DNA of 45,148 bases from Acidilobaceae archaeon (GCA_027046245.1 JALTZJ010000050.1:1-45148), one strand, 5' to 3'. Counted from the stretch's first letter, positions 33,418 to 42,375 are shown. Numbers and translations are program-made. Notes: generated from the letters alone by a model not told the origin.

Positions 33418-34635
33418 TTACATTTTCTCTTTTATGTCCCTCGCAGCCTCAACTATTATCCTGGCTCCTTCCTCAACGTCTCTAGTCGATGTAGCAAAGC
33501 TTAGCCTGACGTGCTCAGCCCCTACATTCTCGGGGAAGCTGGTCCCCGGCAGTACTAGAACTCCGTAATCGTATAGCAGTTTGTATACGAGTTTTTCAAC
33601 GTCGCCGTCAAAGGCCTTTAGAAGCTCGCTAACACGCGGGAACATGTAGAAGGCACCCTGGGGCTCGTACGCTTCAATTCCTGGGGCGTCACTTAGGATT
33701 CTATACAGTATCTTGGCCCTTTTCTCGAACTCGGATATCATCTCTCTGACGGGACTCCAGTCTCCTCTTAGGGCCTCGACTGCGGCTTTCTGGGCGAAGC
33801 TAGGGGCGCAGCTATACACGGTTACCGCTAGATTTAGGATTCTCGGGATGATCTCTCGTCTAGCTACCAGGTAGCCCAGTCTCCACCCGGTCATGCTGAA
33901 AGTCTTTGAGAAGCCGTTGACTAGCACTACGTGGTCGCGCCAGTCAGAGAAACTTATGGTGCTCTTGAACTGGACTCCATTAAATACGAAATTGTCGTAG
34001 ATCTCGTCGGCTATTATTACTAGGTTCCTCCTCCTTGCTAGTTCCATAAGCTCGTCTACCTGGTCTGGAGAGAAGATGCTACCAGTAGGGTTATGCGGGT
34101 TATTCAGTACTATCATTCTAGTGCGGCTGCTAACAGCGTCCTCGAGCCTTTCTATATCTAGGCTGAATCCCTCGCCAGCCACGAACTTCATGGGAACGTA
34201 TACCGGTTTGGCCCCGAAGAGCTTAGCCACCTGAGCATACGCATAGTAGCTCGGATCCGGTATGACTACTTCATCCCCGGGTCTCAGGTAGGCAGCCATG
34301 CCGATGAATATAGCAGTCTTGGCCCCCGTGGTGACGACTACCTCATCAGGATCAACGTCGGAACCGTAACGCGAGTTTAGATACCACGCTATTGCCTCTC
34401 TTAGCTCGGGAATCCCCGCGGTTTCCGTGTAGCCTGTGAACCCCTCGTCTAACGCCCTCTTCGCGGCCTCCCTCACGTGGCTAGGAGTAGGGAAGTCGGG
34501 CTGGCCTATGCCAAAGCTTATGACGCGCTTACCCTGCTCTCTAAGCTTCCTAGCTATAGCTAGGAAGGCGAAGGCAGTCTCCCCGATTATCTCATCCATG
34601 ACCGGCTGTAGATCTAGAGTGGGAGCCTTTCCCAT
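33418..34635 (-). CDS. Class I/II aminotransferase (aspartate/aromatic type)
   Basis: A 405-residue PLP aminotransferase. Substrate-side motif is GIGQPDFPTP (residues 44-53), NNPHNPTGSIF lies at about 176-186, and DEIYDNFVF is followed by the PLP lysine in FSKTFSMTGWRLGY (about 240). The family covers aspartate, aromatic and broad-specificity enzymes. With chorismate and prephenate genes close by it could carry out the last step to tyrosine or phenylalanine, but that is inference. GTG 34644 is in frame; ATG 34635 is favoured because GGGTG lies about 8 bases upstream. It converges with the adenosine kinase gene. Confidence 0.92.
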   Translation of the reverse strand: MGKAPTLDLQPVMDEIIGETAFAFLAIARKLREQGKRVISFGIGQPDFPTPSHVREAAKRALDEGFTGYTETAGIPELREAIAWYLNSRYGSDVDPDEVVVTTGAKTAIFIGMAAYLRPGDEVVIPDPSYYAYAQVAKLFGAKPVYVPMKFVAGEGFSLDIERLEDAVSSRTRMIVLNNPHNPTGSIFSPDQVDELMELARRRNLVIIADEIYDNFVFNGVQFKSTISFSDWRDHVVLVNGFSKTFSMTGWRLGYLVARREIIPRILNLAVTVYSCAPSFAQKAAVEALRGDWSPVREMISEFEKRAKILYRILSDAPGIEAYEPQGAFYMFPRVSELLKAFDGDVEKLVYKLLYDYGVLVLPGTSFPENVGAEHVRLSFATSTRDVEEGARIIVEAARDIKEKM

Positions 34636-34704
34636 AAAACGCACCCAAGAGAATCACGTTAACAGGGCGGGTCAATAAGGTGTGACTTAGGGGATGCAAG
34701 GGGG

Positions 34705-35295
34705 ATGCCCGAATTCACCGTTAGAGTACGGATATTCAGGGCAGAGATGGCAAGGCTAGGCCCCCTCAAGCTAGAAGCCTTACGGGTAGTGGAGGAGAAG
34801 ACATGGCGTGAATCGGGCGACCCCCTAGAGACTCTAGCTGCCGTTGCAGACGCCTATAGGGGTAAAGCAAGTTACGTCGAGATAGAAGTGCTAGGCCTAG
34901 ACAAGGAGCCCAGAGTAGTAGTTCTAGGGGTGTCACCTCAATACGAGGGGAGAAAACCGCTCTTTCCCCGGCCGGCGAGGCTTCTCCGGTTAGGAGTATT
35001 AAGAGAGTCTGTAGTCAGGGCTAGAGGCTTCGATGAGAAGGGATACGCTGAAATAAGGGTAGAGGATGACATAGAGTGGGTAAACATTGGTAGTAAGTTG
35101 TTTGTATTCGAGGGCGTAGTAGAGGCGGAACAGGACGTCATGTATGTAATCGTCGACACGGAGTATGGCAGGAAATGGGTTAGAGTGTACCCAAGGCTCA
35201 TCCTCCGACAAGCCTCTCAGCAACCTCAGCAACAAGCCTCTCAAGCTCCTCAGAGTGAACAGAGCTTAAATGGAGATAGTAGCCGCGAGGAGTGA
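34705..35295 (+). CDS. Conserved protein of unknown function with Gln-rich tail
   Basis: A 196-residue protein that I do not recognise. Residues 1-165 look like a beta-rich fold with alternating acidic and basic strands (TVRVRIFRAE, ASYVEIEVLGL, KLFVFEGVV). The last 30 residues are low complexity and rich in Gln, Ser and Ala. Starts at ATG 34705 with GGGGGATG context and an AT-poor leader. Its final 98 bases overlap the opposing zinc-finger frame, so the Gln-rich tail is encoded opposite that gene. It is divergent from the aminotransferase. No catalytic motif is seen. Confidence 0.65.
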   Translation: MPEFTVRVRIFRAEMARLGPLKLEALRVVEEKTWRESGDPLETLAAVADAYRGKASYVEIEVLGLDKEPRVVVLGVSPQYEGRKPLFPRPARLLRLGVLRESVVRARGFDEKGYAEIRVEDDIEWVNIGSKLFVFEGVVEAEQDVMYVIVDTEYGRKWVRVYPRLILRQASQQPQQQASQAPQSEQSLNGDSSREE

Positions 35296-35476
35296 AGCCT
35301 CCTCTCCTGCACAAAGGACAGACACCGCCTTGGTAAGCTACGAGGTCGGCCACTACAGTGACAGCCTTCCTGTAATGTGGTGGCAGAACCTGGAGATCAC
35401 TAGGATTCCCGCCTACCGCAAGGCTAGCAACGACCCTGGCGACTAGGCCTCGCTGCGACGCAGGCACCCTACGCAA
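35198..35476 (-). CDS. Small C2H2-like zinc-finger protein
   Basis: A 92-residue protein. Residues 50-74 contain CPLC...(13)...H....H (CPLCRRGGFTPRGYYLHLSSVH), which fits a C2H2 finger, with basic residues and a helical leucine-rich C-terminus around it. Such small single-finger proteins are common in crenarchaea and often bind DNA or RNA. It overlaps the 3' end of the 34705-35295 gene by 98 bases on the opposite strand, so one of the two could be a shadow. The intact finger argues that this frame is real. No partner gene is evident. Confidence 0.55.
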   Translation of the reverse strand: MRRVPASQRGLVARVVASLAVGGNPSDLQVLPPHYRKAVTVVADLVAYQGGVCPLCRRGGFTPRGYYLHLSSVHSEELERLVAEVAERLVGG

Positions 35477-35685
35477 AGACTATCAATAGAGCCTCAAAGG
35501 GTTTCCCCTCCTCTCATCTAAGCTATTACACGCAGCGCAGGGCAATAATAATGGGAAAATGCGAAGCAGGGCTCGGTGACGCGTCGCCGCGGTAAAGCGG
35601 TTTACCTATGCTAAGAGGCATAATCGCCGCTCCTACTCCTCCAATTTAATATGCGAGAAGAGTTGTGCGGGGGGAGGGCTAGGCT

Positions 35686-36321
35686 GTGGCGTTTGCAAGG
35701 CCTCCCATTGTAGCGATAGTACCCGACGGTAACAGGAGATGGGCTAGGCTTAAGGGAGTGACTCTAGAGGAGTCGTATATGCGTGCTTTGGATGCCATAC
35801 GTGGGTCACTAGAGTACCTCTTCTGGAGTATTGGCTCGCCCTTCGTTTACCTATACTCCTCTAGTCTTGAGAACTGCATCTACCGTAGAGGCCCTGATGC
35901 TAGAGCACTTGAACGTGTGGCCTCTAGGGCCGGAATCCCCGCGTTTCGTCAAATAGAGCGCGAGGGGGTTAACGTTTACTTCTATGGCTGCCTGGAGGCG
36001 GCCCCATTCCCTTTAAGGGAGTATGCCGAGTCTAGGGTGCTCGAGGCACCGCCCAAGCCACCTGCAGCAATAGTTCTAACCTGTTATAGCCTGCTAGCCG
36101 AGACCAGAAGGAGGAGACTACTTGGGTTGAACCCACAGGCTCCGCTAGTGGATTTACTCTATAGAAGCGGTGGTGAGAAGAGGCTTAGCGGTTTTCCTCC
36201 CACACTAGTATCGTATGCTGAATTATTCTTCGACGACGAGTACTGGCCGGCTGCGGGTGTAAGGGGCGTGGCTAGAGCTGTAAAATGGTATCTCGAGAGG
36301 GAAAGAAGGTTCGGAAGGTAA
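35686..36321 (+). CDS. Short cis-prenyltransferase (UppS-like)
   Basis: A 211-residue protein of the undecaprenyl/dolichyl diphosphate synthase family, which builds long cis-isoprenoid diphosphates used as sugar carriers. The first motif PDGNRRWAR (residues 13-21) carries the catalytic Asp. S..EN is retained in YSSSLENC, and the C-terminal motif RSGGEKRLSGF...YAELFF...WP is clear. The usual NYGGR segment is replaced by LTCYSLLAET and the protein is about 30-50 residues shorter than usual. Start GTG 35686 with GGGGGAGGG upstream. It could be a shortened or divergent paralog working on a different chain length. Confidence 0.82.
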   Translation: MAFARPPIVAIVPDGNRRWARLKGVTLEESYMRALDAIRGSLEYLFWSIGSPFVYLYSSSLENCIYRRGPDARALERVASRAGIPAFRQIEREGVNVYFYGCLEAAPFPLREYAESRVLEAPPKPPAAIVLTCYSLLAETRRRRLLGLNPQAPLVDLLYRSGGEKRLSGFPPTLVSYAELFFDDEYWPAAGVRGVARAVKWYLERERRFGR

Positions 36322-36366
36322 GGGTGTCGTCAAGGGAAGGGAAGGCTTCCTCGTAAAGAGTTAGGT

Positions 36367-37413
36367 TTAAGTGGTTGCTGGCGGCTCGCTGCATATTATT
36401 AATTCTAGGTAGCCTGTGAAGGACAGGTTATTTAGAAGGGATCCTCTAACCTTTAATGGTGTACTTACTGTTGCAAGGGGATCGCTTGTAGTCATTAATT
36501 GAAAGTGAAGGTGTGGCGCGGTTGACATGCCAGTGTTTCCTGCTTCGGCTATAGCGTCGCCGGCCTTAACAGTATCTCCCTCCGCGACTCGGAGTGAATC
36601 CTTCTTCAGGTGAGCATAGAGACTGTAAAGTCCGTCGCCGTGACGTATTATTATGTAGTTGCCTAGAAGAGTGGGCGCCTTCAACGAGATACGGCCGACA
36701 GGCTCGTTGTCGTCTACACCGTCAACGGTCGCAACTACAATACCGTCGAGGGCTGCTATTACGGGCGAGCCATAAGTAGACCACTCGCTAAGCCTCCTAT
36801 ACTTGCACTGCTGCTCAAGCTTATTCATATCTTCACGCTTTATTAAGTCGTAAGCGTAGCGCTGGCTTATAAGCTCCCATGAATGAGAATCGCTCTTTTC
36901 AACTCCACCATTAACTACAAGCCAGCACCCTCTCACAGGGAGCATAACAATCGGATCTTCCTCGCTCGGCAGAGGATTAATACCTTTAAGATGAAAGTAG
37001 GCCTCGCTTACTAGCTGCTTAGTAGCGTTGTAGAGACCCCATGGCGTCAATTGCCATAGTAGTATGGAGAGGTAGGCCTCTAGTAGGCAAAGGTTTCTCC
37101 TCTGTCTGAGGGTAATAATGGTGCCGCATATCCATACCAGGCCTAGGACTAGCCCTGAAGCGAGTAGTAATAGGGAAAATGCGGAGGCCTTGTCGAGCCC
37201 TGCGAAGTCTCCTATTAACTTCGCAGCGAGTGCAGCAATAAGCAGTCTGCTGCTAGCTTTGCCCGAGAAGGATATGATTCTCTCGAGGCCCCGCGGGCGC
37301 AAGATTAGGGGGTCACTCCTGAAACGGTGAAGTCCTCTAGTTCTCGCGAGAAATGGATGAAAACCGGGGATTAATGCGTTAACTGTTATGATGATTCTTG
37401 GATCGAGACACAT
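36367..37413 (-). CDS. Membrane-anchored M23-family metallopeptidase
   Basis: A 348-residue protein. Hydrophobic segments lie at about residues 54-70, 78-101 and 110-125, followed by an external domain with M23 (lysostaphin-type) features: QRYAYDL at about 181-187, SPVIAALDGIVV, YSLYAHL and the zinc motif HLHF (H301 and H303). M23 enzymes usually cut peptide crosslinks of bacterial murein, which archaea lack, so the target here is unknown and may be S-layer or pseudo-peptide material. The ATG start overlaps the chorismate mutase stop region by 28 bases, so it is transcribed as the last gene of the aro operon. Confidence 0.82.
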   Translation of the reverse strand: MCLDPRIIITVNALIPGFHPFLARTRGLHRFRSDPLILRPRGLERIISFSGKASSRLLIAALAAKLIGDFAGLDKASAFSLLLLASGLVLGLVWICGTIITLRQRRNLCLLEAYLSILLWQLTPWGLYNATKQLVSEAYFHLKGINPLPSEEDPIVMLPVRGCWLVVNGGVEKSDSHSWELISQRYAYDLIKREDMNKLEQQCKYRRLSEWSTYGSPVIAALDGIVVATVDGVDDNEPVGRISLKAPTLLGNYIIIRHGDGLYSLYAHLKKDSLRVAEGDTVKAGDAIAEAGNTGMSTAPHLHFQLMTTSDPLATVSTPLKVRGSLLNNLSFTGYLELIICSEPPATT

Positions 37414-37628
37414 TCCTCTATTATAATCTTAAATATCCTGTGAAGCCTTGGAGGCACTCTTGATACCACTTCTTTTTCCCTCTCGGGATCTCTCACGGGC
37501 AGTCCTAGGGATCTCTTAAGCTCGCCGAGCTCTCTGCAGATTTCTAGTCTTTCCTGGATAAGGCTCGCGATTTCTCTGTCAATGTAGTCGATCCTCTTTC
37601 TCAGAGCCTCTAAGTCAAGTTCTTTCAC
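37386..37628 (-). CDS. aroQ: Chorismate mutase, AroQ type
   Basis: An 80-residue all-helical AroQ-class chorismate mutase that converts chorismate to prephenate. Helix 1 is LEALRKRIDYIDREIASLIQ with the active-site Arg and Lys/Glu pattern, the second key segment is RDPEREKEVVSR, and the C-terminal helix is present. The length is typical of a monofunctional domain. Start ATG 37628 lies 14 bases inside the end of aroC. It links the chorismate operon to the prephenate dehydrogenase gene at 31919-32764. Confidence 0.9.
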   Translation of the reverse strand: MKELDLEALRKRIDYIDREIASLIQERLEICRELGELKRSLGLPVRDPEREKEVVSRVPPRLHRIFKIIIEECVSIQESS

Positions 37629-38754
37629 TGCCGGCCACCCACGGCCGTTTATCTTCGACCCAGCCGGGCACTAGGGCTTCTCGGAGCAGGAGTAAATCTG
37701 CTAGAACTATTGAGGTGACGGCTTCTACTACAGGAGCCGCCCTGGGCCCTATTACGGGGTCGTGCCTACCTCCCCCTTTTATAGTGGTTTCTTCAAGCAT
37801 CCTTAGATCAACTGTGCGCTGCTCCTTTCTAATCGTAGATGGCGGCTTGAATACTGTGCGGAAGATAATGGGCATGCCGTTCGTCACGCCCCCATTTATC
37901 CCTCCACTATTATTCGTTGTCGTTGCCACTCTACCCTCAGACACTATGAATTCGTCGTTAGACTCGCTTCCGCGCATTCTCGCAAGCGTGAACCCGGCGC
38001 CGAACTCTATCCCCTTAGCGGCGGGTATAGACATGACAGCCCTGGCTATAGCAGCGTCTACTCCTCCTAGCGGTGGATCGCCGAGCCCCGGGGGCACGTT
38101 AAATGCTACGGTCTCTACAATGCTACCCAGGCTATCCCCCTCAGCTCTAGCCCTCACCACGAGTTCTTGCATCAGACGCGAAGCTCCTTTATCGGGGCAT
38201 TTTAGAGGATCCTCGTCTATAGCCTTCCTGAACGCTTCGCTATCCTCGGGTTTGACGTTGGCCCTGACACCGCCTATCTCTATAACATAGCTATACACGT
38301 TGACGTTGTACTTCCGTAGTATTAGTTTGGCAACCGCTCCTGCAGCCACGAGGGCTGCCGTCCTCCTCCCGCTGAACACGCCGCCCCCACGGTAGTCCTG
38401 GAACCCCATGTATCTCTCGTATGCAGCGTAATCAGCGTGTCCAGGCCTAGGCGTGTACTTTATACGCTCGTAGAAGCTCGAGTCGACATCACGGTTCCTT
38501 ATGAAAAGGGCTAGCGGAGCGCCCGTGGTGTACCCTTTGAAAACACCGCTCAGAATCTCGACCCTGTCAGGCTCCTTACGGGGACTAGCAAGTTTACCGC
38601 CAGGCCTCCTACGCTCTAGCTCCCTATTAATATAGTCCTCCGAGAGTTCGAGCCCCGGGGGCACGCCAGTTAGGAGGGCGCCCACACCGGCTCCATGACT
38701 CTCCCCGAAGATAGAGACCCGGAAAACTTCTCCGAGCATCTGGTATCCACTCAC
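37615..38754 (-). CDS. aroC: Chorismate synthase
   Basis: Converts EPSP to chorismate, needing reduced FMN. The 379-residue protein has signature 1 GESHGAGVGALLTGVPPG (residues 17-34), signature 2 in RPGHADYAA, YRGGGVFSGR and the C-terminal RHDPVIGPRAAPVVEA. Start ATG 38754 overlaps the aroA stop by 4 bases (ATGA). Overlaps chorismate mutase at the 3' end. The archaeal context implies a separate FMN reductase, which is not encoded here. Confidence 0.96.
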   Translation of the reverse strand: MSGYQMLGEVFRVSIFGESHGAGVGALLTGVPPGLELSEDYINRELERRRPGGKLASPRKEPDRVEILSGVFKGYTTGAPLALFIRNRDVDSSFYERIKYTPRPGHADYAAYERYMGFQDYRGGGVFSGRRTAALVAAGAVAKLILRKYNVNVYSYVIEIGGVRANVKPEDSEAFRKAIDEDPLKCPDKGASRLMQELVVRARAEGDSLGSIVETVAFNVPPGLGDPPLGGVDAAIARAVMSIPAAKGIEFGAGFTLARMRGSESNDEFIVSEGRVATTTNNSGGINGGVTNGMPIIFRTVFKPPSTIRKEQRTVDLRMLEETTIKGGGRHDPVIGPRAAPVVEAVTSIVLADLLLLREALVPGWVEDKRPWVAGSERT

Positions 38755-40019
38755 TGCTCTACCACCTCTACTATACCGCCTATCCTGCGAAGGTGGCCCA
38801 GGAACTCGGGGTACGAATCAGAGACACGATCAAAACCAATTATGGTGACGGGCCGTCTAGCAGCGAGGCCCGCCACCGCGAACGCCATTGCAATCCTGTG
38901 GTCACCGTATGAGCGGACAACGCCTCCCCTAATAGAGCCCCCGTCGATATAGAGCGTGTCCCCGTCGCGCTTAACCCTGACTCCCAGGGCCGAGAGGTTA
39001 GAAGCTATAGCCTCAAGCCTATCGCTCTCCTTAAAACGAAGCCTTCGTAGTCCTCGGAGAACGCTCTGGCCCCGCGCTGCGGCGGCAAGCACCGCGACAA
39101 CAGGGGCAAGATCCGGTGATTCATCAAGGTCAACGTCAACAGCTGTTAGGCCGTCGCCAGGCGCACTAACGGTAACGCCTTCCCCCGAGACCTTGACGCT
39201 GGCCCCCATGAGATTAAGTATATCTACGATGCGTCTATCAGGTTGAGGGTCGGAGGGTCTCAACCCTTTCACAGCGACGGAGCCCGCTAACGCTCCTGCG
39301 GCGAGTATAAACGAAGCGCTGCTGTAATCGCCGGGAATTCTAACCCTAGCAGGCTTCAAACCACCCTTAACCCAGAACCATTCATAGCCTCGCCTCTCAA
39401 CGACGCCGCCAAACCATTCAATGACCTCTATTGTTATGTCCACGTAGCCCCTACTAGAGATCCTATCGACGAAGACCTCAAGTCCGGGAACAGCGGCTGA
39501 TAGCATGATAAGGGCCGTCACGAACTGGCTGCTAATAGAGCCGTCTATCCTCGCAGCGGCGCCAGCTATAGGCCCAGAAACAGAGACAGGCGGCAACCCT
39601 CCTCGATCACTAACAATTGCTCCCAGCTCTCTGAGCGCCTTACTCAGCGGCGCCACAGGCCTTCTAAGCAGACTCTCGTCGCCGTAGAGCAGCGTAGGAC
39701 CTTCAAGCATGGCAGCCAAAGCCATGGCTATCCTTATAGTTGTTCCGCTGCCAGCAGCATCTATACACCTAACAGTGGGCGGGCGCGCCCGCTCCACTAG
39801 AGCAATACTCCCCTCAGTACTAACCCTTGCACCCAGAGCCTCGACCGCCCTAATCGTTGCCAGCGTGTCGCCACTCAGTAGAGGCCCAATAACGCGGCCG
39901 CCGCCCGCAACTAGGGACGCAAAGAATGCGCGGTGAGTATAGCTCTTCGAGGGAGGAGCCTCGACGGAGCCATAGACCCGACTGGGATGGACGCGTATAA
40001 CTCTAGGCAGCCTGGTCAT
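38751..40019 (-). CDS. aroA: 3-phosphoshikimate 1-carboxyvinyltransferase (EPSP synthase)
   Basis: Transfers enolpyruvyl from PEP to shikimate 3-phosphate. The 422-residue protein has APPSKSYTHRA near residues 21-31, the AGSGTTIRIAMA loop, and the second half with RFKESDRL and YGDHRIAMAFAVAG. The frame extends to 40046, but ATG 40019 is preceded by AGGTGGTG and matches the usual start of the family. The start overlaps the shikimate kinase stop by 17 bases. Confidence 0.95.
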   Translation of the reverse strand: MTRLPRVIRVHPSRVYGSVEAPPSKSYTHRAFFASLVAGGGRVIGPLLSGDTLATIRAVEALGARVSTEGSIALVERARPPTVRCIDAAGSGTTIRIAMALAAMLEGPTLLYGDESLLRRPVAPLSKALRELGAIVSDRGGLPPVSVSGPIAGAAARIDGSISSQFVTALIMLSAAVPGLEVFVDRISSRGYVDITIEVIEWFGGVVERRGYEWFWVKGGLKPARVRIPGDYSSASFILAAGALAGSVAVKGLRPSDPQPDRRIVDILNLMGASVKVSGEGVTVSAPGDGLTAVDVDLDESPDLAPVVAVLAAAARGQSVLRGLRRLRFKESDRLEAIASNLSALGVRVKRDGDTLYIDGGSIRGGVVRSYGDHRIAMAFAVAGLAARRPVTIIGFDRVSDSYPEFLGHLRRIGGIVEVVEQ

Positions 40020-40893
40020 CCACACACCACCTAAAGCGCGATACAAGTACAGAGGAAAACCCGTTATCCTCCAGGAGGCCTACTACATCGTCTACCGAAT
40101 CCCTCCATGTAACCGAGAAAAACGCAGGCCCCTTGCCGGTGACGCCTGCAGCGGCGGCACCCAGCTTCACAGCCCTTAATGCTAGCGAGTCCAAGCCGTA
40201 GACAGCTGCAGTGGCTAGCCCGTTAACCGTCATGGCATTAATCCATTCTCCTCTGAGCGCTAAGCTAGCAGCGGCGGAGTATAGCCTCCTCAGGGCCTCG
40301 AAGGGGGTCTTCTCAAGAGCATGAATAGGGTTAACCTCGCTAGTATACGCTATAACTACCCTGTAACTGCACCCTGCCCGTGGCAACTGCCTCTCTATCA
40401 GGAACCGCGGGTTCATGGTTACCACCGGCGCGTCTATAACACTGGCAGCGTGATCGTCTATAGCCCCTGTTGCTGATAATCGCAAGGGCAGGCTTAGCCT
40501 CGCCGCTTCAACGGCTAGAACCTCGCGAGGTATACTAGCTTTTAGTAGGTCTAGAGCCGCTCCCAGGGATGCCGTTAGTAGAGCAGCACTGCTCTTCAGG
40601 CCCCTGCCGGGGGGTATCTCGCTCTTAACTTCTATCCATAATCCCTCGAGGCTCCTACCAGCGATTCTGGCGGCAGCTCGGGCTATCCGTTCGACGAGGG
40701 GCTCAGGCAGGGGGCCCGAGCCTCCAGGCCACCGGGACTCGCCGCCATATACACCGGCGTCCTCTCTAGCCTCGGCTTCAAGCCAGAGGCTTATGCCTGC
40801 AGCGCCGCCGTAGCCCCCGCTACCTATAGCATTAACTATTGAGACGCCGCCGCTACTCTTGAAGCGGCCTGCTGGCAACCCTTCCACCCCCAA
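40003..40893 (-). CDS. aroK: Shikimate kinase, archaeal GHMP type
   Basis: Phosphorylates shikimate at O3. At 296 residues it is the GHMP-superfamily kinase that replaces bacterial AroK in archaea. The ATP-loop motif is EIPPGRGLKSSAALLTAS (about residues 90-107), and there is a GHMP C-terminal motif AAGVTGKGPAFFSVT. The start is uncertain: the frame opens at TTG 40893, overlapping aroE by 41 bases. GTG 40887 or TTG 40878, with GGGGGTGG just upstream, are alternatives. It sits in operon order between aroE and aroA. Very likely correct. Confidence 0.92.
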   Translation of the reverse strand: MGVEGLPAGRFKSSGGVSIVNAIGSGGYGGAAGISLWLEAEAREDAGVYGGESRWPGGSGPLPEPLVERIARAAARIAGRSLEGLWIEVKSEIPPGRGLKSSAALLTASLGAALDLLKASIPREVLAVEAARLSLPLRLSATGAIDDHAASVIDAPVVTMNPRFLIERQLPRAGCSYRVVIAYTSEVNPIHALEKTPFEALRRLYSAAASLALRGEWINAMTVNGLATAAVYGLDSLALRAVKLGAAAAGVTGKGPAFFSVTWRDSVDDVVGLLEDNGFSSVLVSRFRWCVDDQAA

Positions 40894-41701
40894 GCGAGGA
40901 CAGCGCTATGGATCTGAGCAGGATCGGGTCGGCTGTTATACCCAGCCAGATTCTCAGGTTCTCGGCGGCCTGGAATACTAGCATCCATAGTCCATCCACA
41001 GCTATGCAGCCTCGTGCTGCGGCAGCGCGGAGCAACTCGGTATACAGGGGCCTGTAAACCATGTCAAGAACTGTACATGGAGGCTTGGGTACGCTCTCGA
41101 TGGGCGACGCCCCGGTGCCCCAGCCCACCGGGGTAGCATTGACGAGGAGATCGATGCTATCAACAATAGTTTTTGCCTCGGCTGGCTCGATCGCCTCTAC
41201 GTCGCCCATTTTACTTAGGGCGGATGCTGCCCTCTTGGCGGTGACCCCACCCCTACTAGTCACGTAAACCTTGCTTGCTAGGCCTTCACGTAGGAGGGCA
41301 TAAATGGCTGCACGCCCTGCCCCCCCGGCACCAAGCACTAATACCCGGTCAAAGCCTGATGGATCATGCGTCTCCAGGCTACGGAGAAACCCGATCCAGT
41401 CAGTGTTAAAGGCCTCAATTCCATCGTCTCGAACCGTGAAAGTATTGGCGGCGGCTATGGCCTTTGAGTGTTCATCAAATAGATCAGCGGATCTGAAGGC
41501 TTCCTCCTTGACGGGCTTAGTTGCGTTAAAGCCGTGAAGACCCCTATCTAGCATAGCTCTTAATGAACTCTTAAACTTCTCCTTGCTAGTCTCTACAGGC
41601 TCGTATACCAGTCGCAGCCCCAGCCTGGTAGCTAAACCCTCGTATATAGCCTTACTAAGGCTCATCCTAACCCCTGAACCAAAGAGGGCTAGTCTTATCA
41701 A
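40853..41701 (-). CDS. aroE: Shikimate dehydrogenase
   Basis: NADP-dependent reduction of 3-dehydroshikimate to shikimate. The 282-residue protein has the substrate motif MSLSKAIY (residues 13-20), NATKPVKEE with the catalytic Lys (about 60-65), NTDWIGF with the catalytic Asp (about 100), and the cofactor loop GAGGAGRAAIYAL (about 122-134). Start ATG 41701 overlaps the aroD stop (ATGA), a coupled arrangement. The 3' end overlaps the shikimate kinase. Confidence 0.95.
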   Translation of the reverse strand: MIRLALFGSGVRMSLSKAIYEGLATRLGLRLVYEPVETSKEKFKSSLRAMLDRGLHGFNATKPVKEEAFRSADLFDEHSKAIAAANTFTVRDDGIEAFNTDWIGFLRSLETHDPSGFDRVLVLGAGGAGRAAIYALLREGLASKVYVTSRGGVTAKRAASALSKMGDVEAIEPAEAKTIVDSIDLLVNATPVGWGTGASPIESVPKPPCTVLDMVYRPLYTELLRAAAARGCIAVDGLWMLVFQAAENLRIWLGITADPILLRSIALSSLGGGRVASRPLQE

Positions 41702-42375
41702 GGTAGCACCCCGCCCTCAGCGGGTAGATGTGTGATTATGTCGCTCAGTAATGGCACGCCTCTCAAGGGATCCCGATGGTGGGACACGAATATGAAGGGG
41801 GCTCCTAGCTCAAGTGCGACTACTCTGCTGCATACCCCGAGCTTGCCTACAGTGAAAGAGGTAAGCCACCCGCTCCAATGCGTGACTAGCTTCGCAGCTA
41901 ACGCGGCGGCCCGCGGGCTGCCATCCATGAAAACGACTTTTGCGGCCGATGCATTCATCCTCCTAGCCCTCTTTACAAGCTCTACAGCGGTCTCCTCGCG
42001 AGGCTTCGATAAATGGGCGCTAGCTACGCATGCATCGCACGACTCGGGCGCCCACGGCTTCAGAGCCTCATAGTCTACCCTGATCCCGGAGGACTCTATG
42101 AGCGCTAGAGCCTTGACCGCTACCTCCGGCGAGCCCTGGAATAGACCCCCTTCACTCCTACTCCGCACAGTAGCTATCACGCTTAACCCTCTATCCTCTG
42201 CTTCATCGGCAAGCTTCAACCCCGCGCCGGCTATCGCCTCGGGATTATTAGAGCCTAGGAAGTCTAGGCGTAGCTCTACGCAGCCTGTAGGAGCCGTTGT
42301 TATCAGCTCTAACCCGTGGGAAACGCTTCTCACCGGTATAACTGTGCAGAGCCTAGCCGGCTCGATCAACCCCAT
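41698..42375 (-). CDS. aroD: 3-dehydroquinate dehydratase, type I
   Basis: Dehydrates 3-dehydroquinate to 3-dehydroshikimate by Schiff-base chemistry. The 225-residue protein has ELRLDFLG (conserved Glu and Arg), a histidine in SAHLSKPRE, the Schiff-base lysine in AAKVVFMDG (about residue 146), and the late GKLGVCSRVVALELGAPF, typical of type I enzymes. Start ATG 42375 overlaps aroB by 10 bases. Confidence 0.93.
   Translation of the reverse strand: MGLIEPARLCTVIPVRSVSHGLELITTAPTGCVELRLDFLGSNNPEAIAGAGLKLADEAEDRGLSVIATVRSRSEGGLFQGSPEVAVKALALIESSGIRVDYEALKPWAPESCDACVASAHLSKPREETAVELVKRARRMNASAAKVVFMDGSPRAAALAAKLVTHWSGWLTSFTVGKLGVCSRVVALELGAPFIFVSHHRDPLRGVPLLSDIITHLPAEGGVLP

Noticed and set aside
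35477-35685. A small RNA, because of GGTAAA/TTTACC and TATGC/GCATA hairpins
   Set aside because: The stems are only 5-6 bp, separate and without a well-placed promoter; chance pairing is likely.
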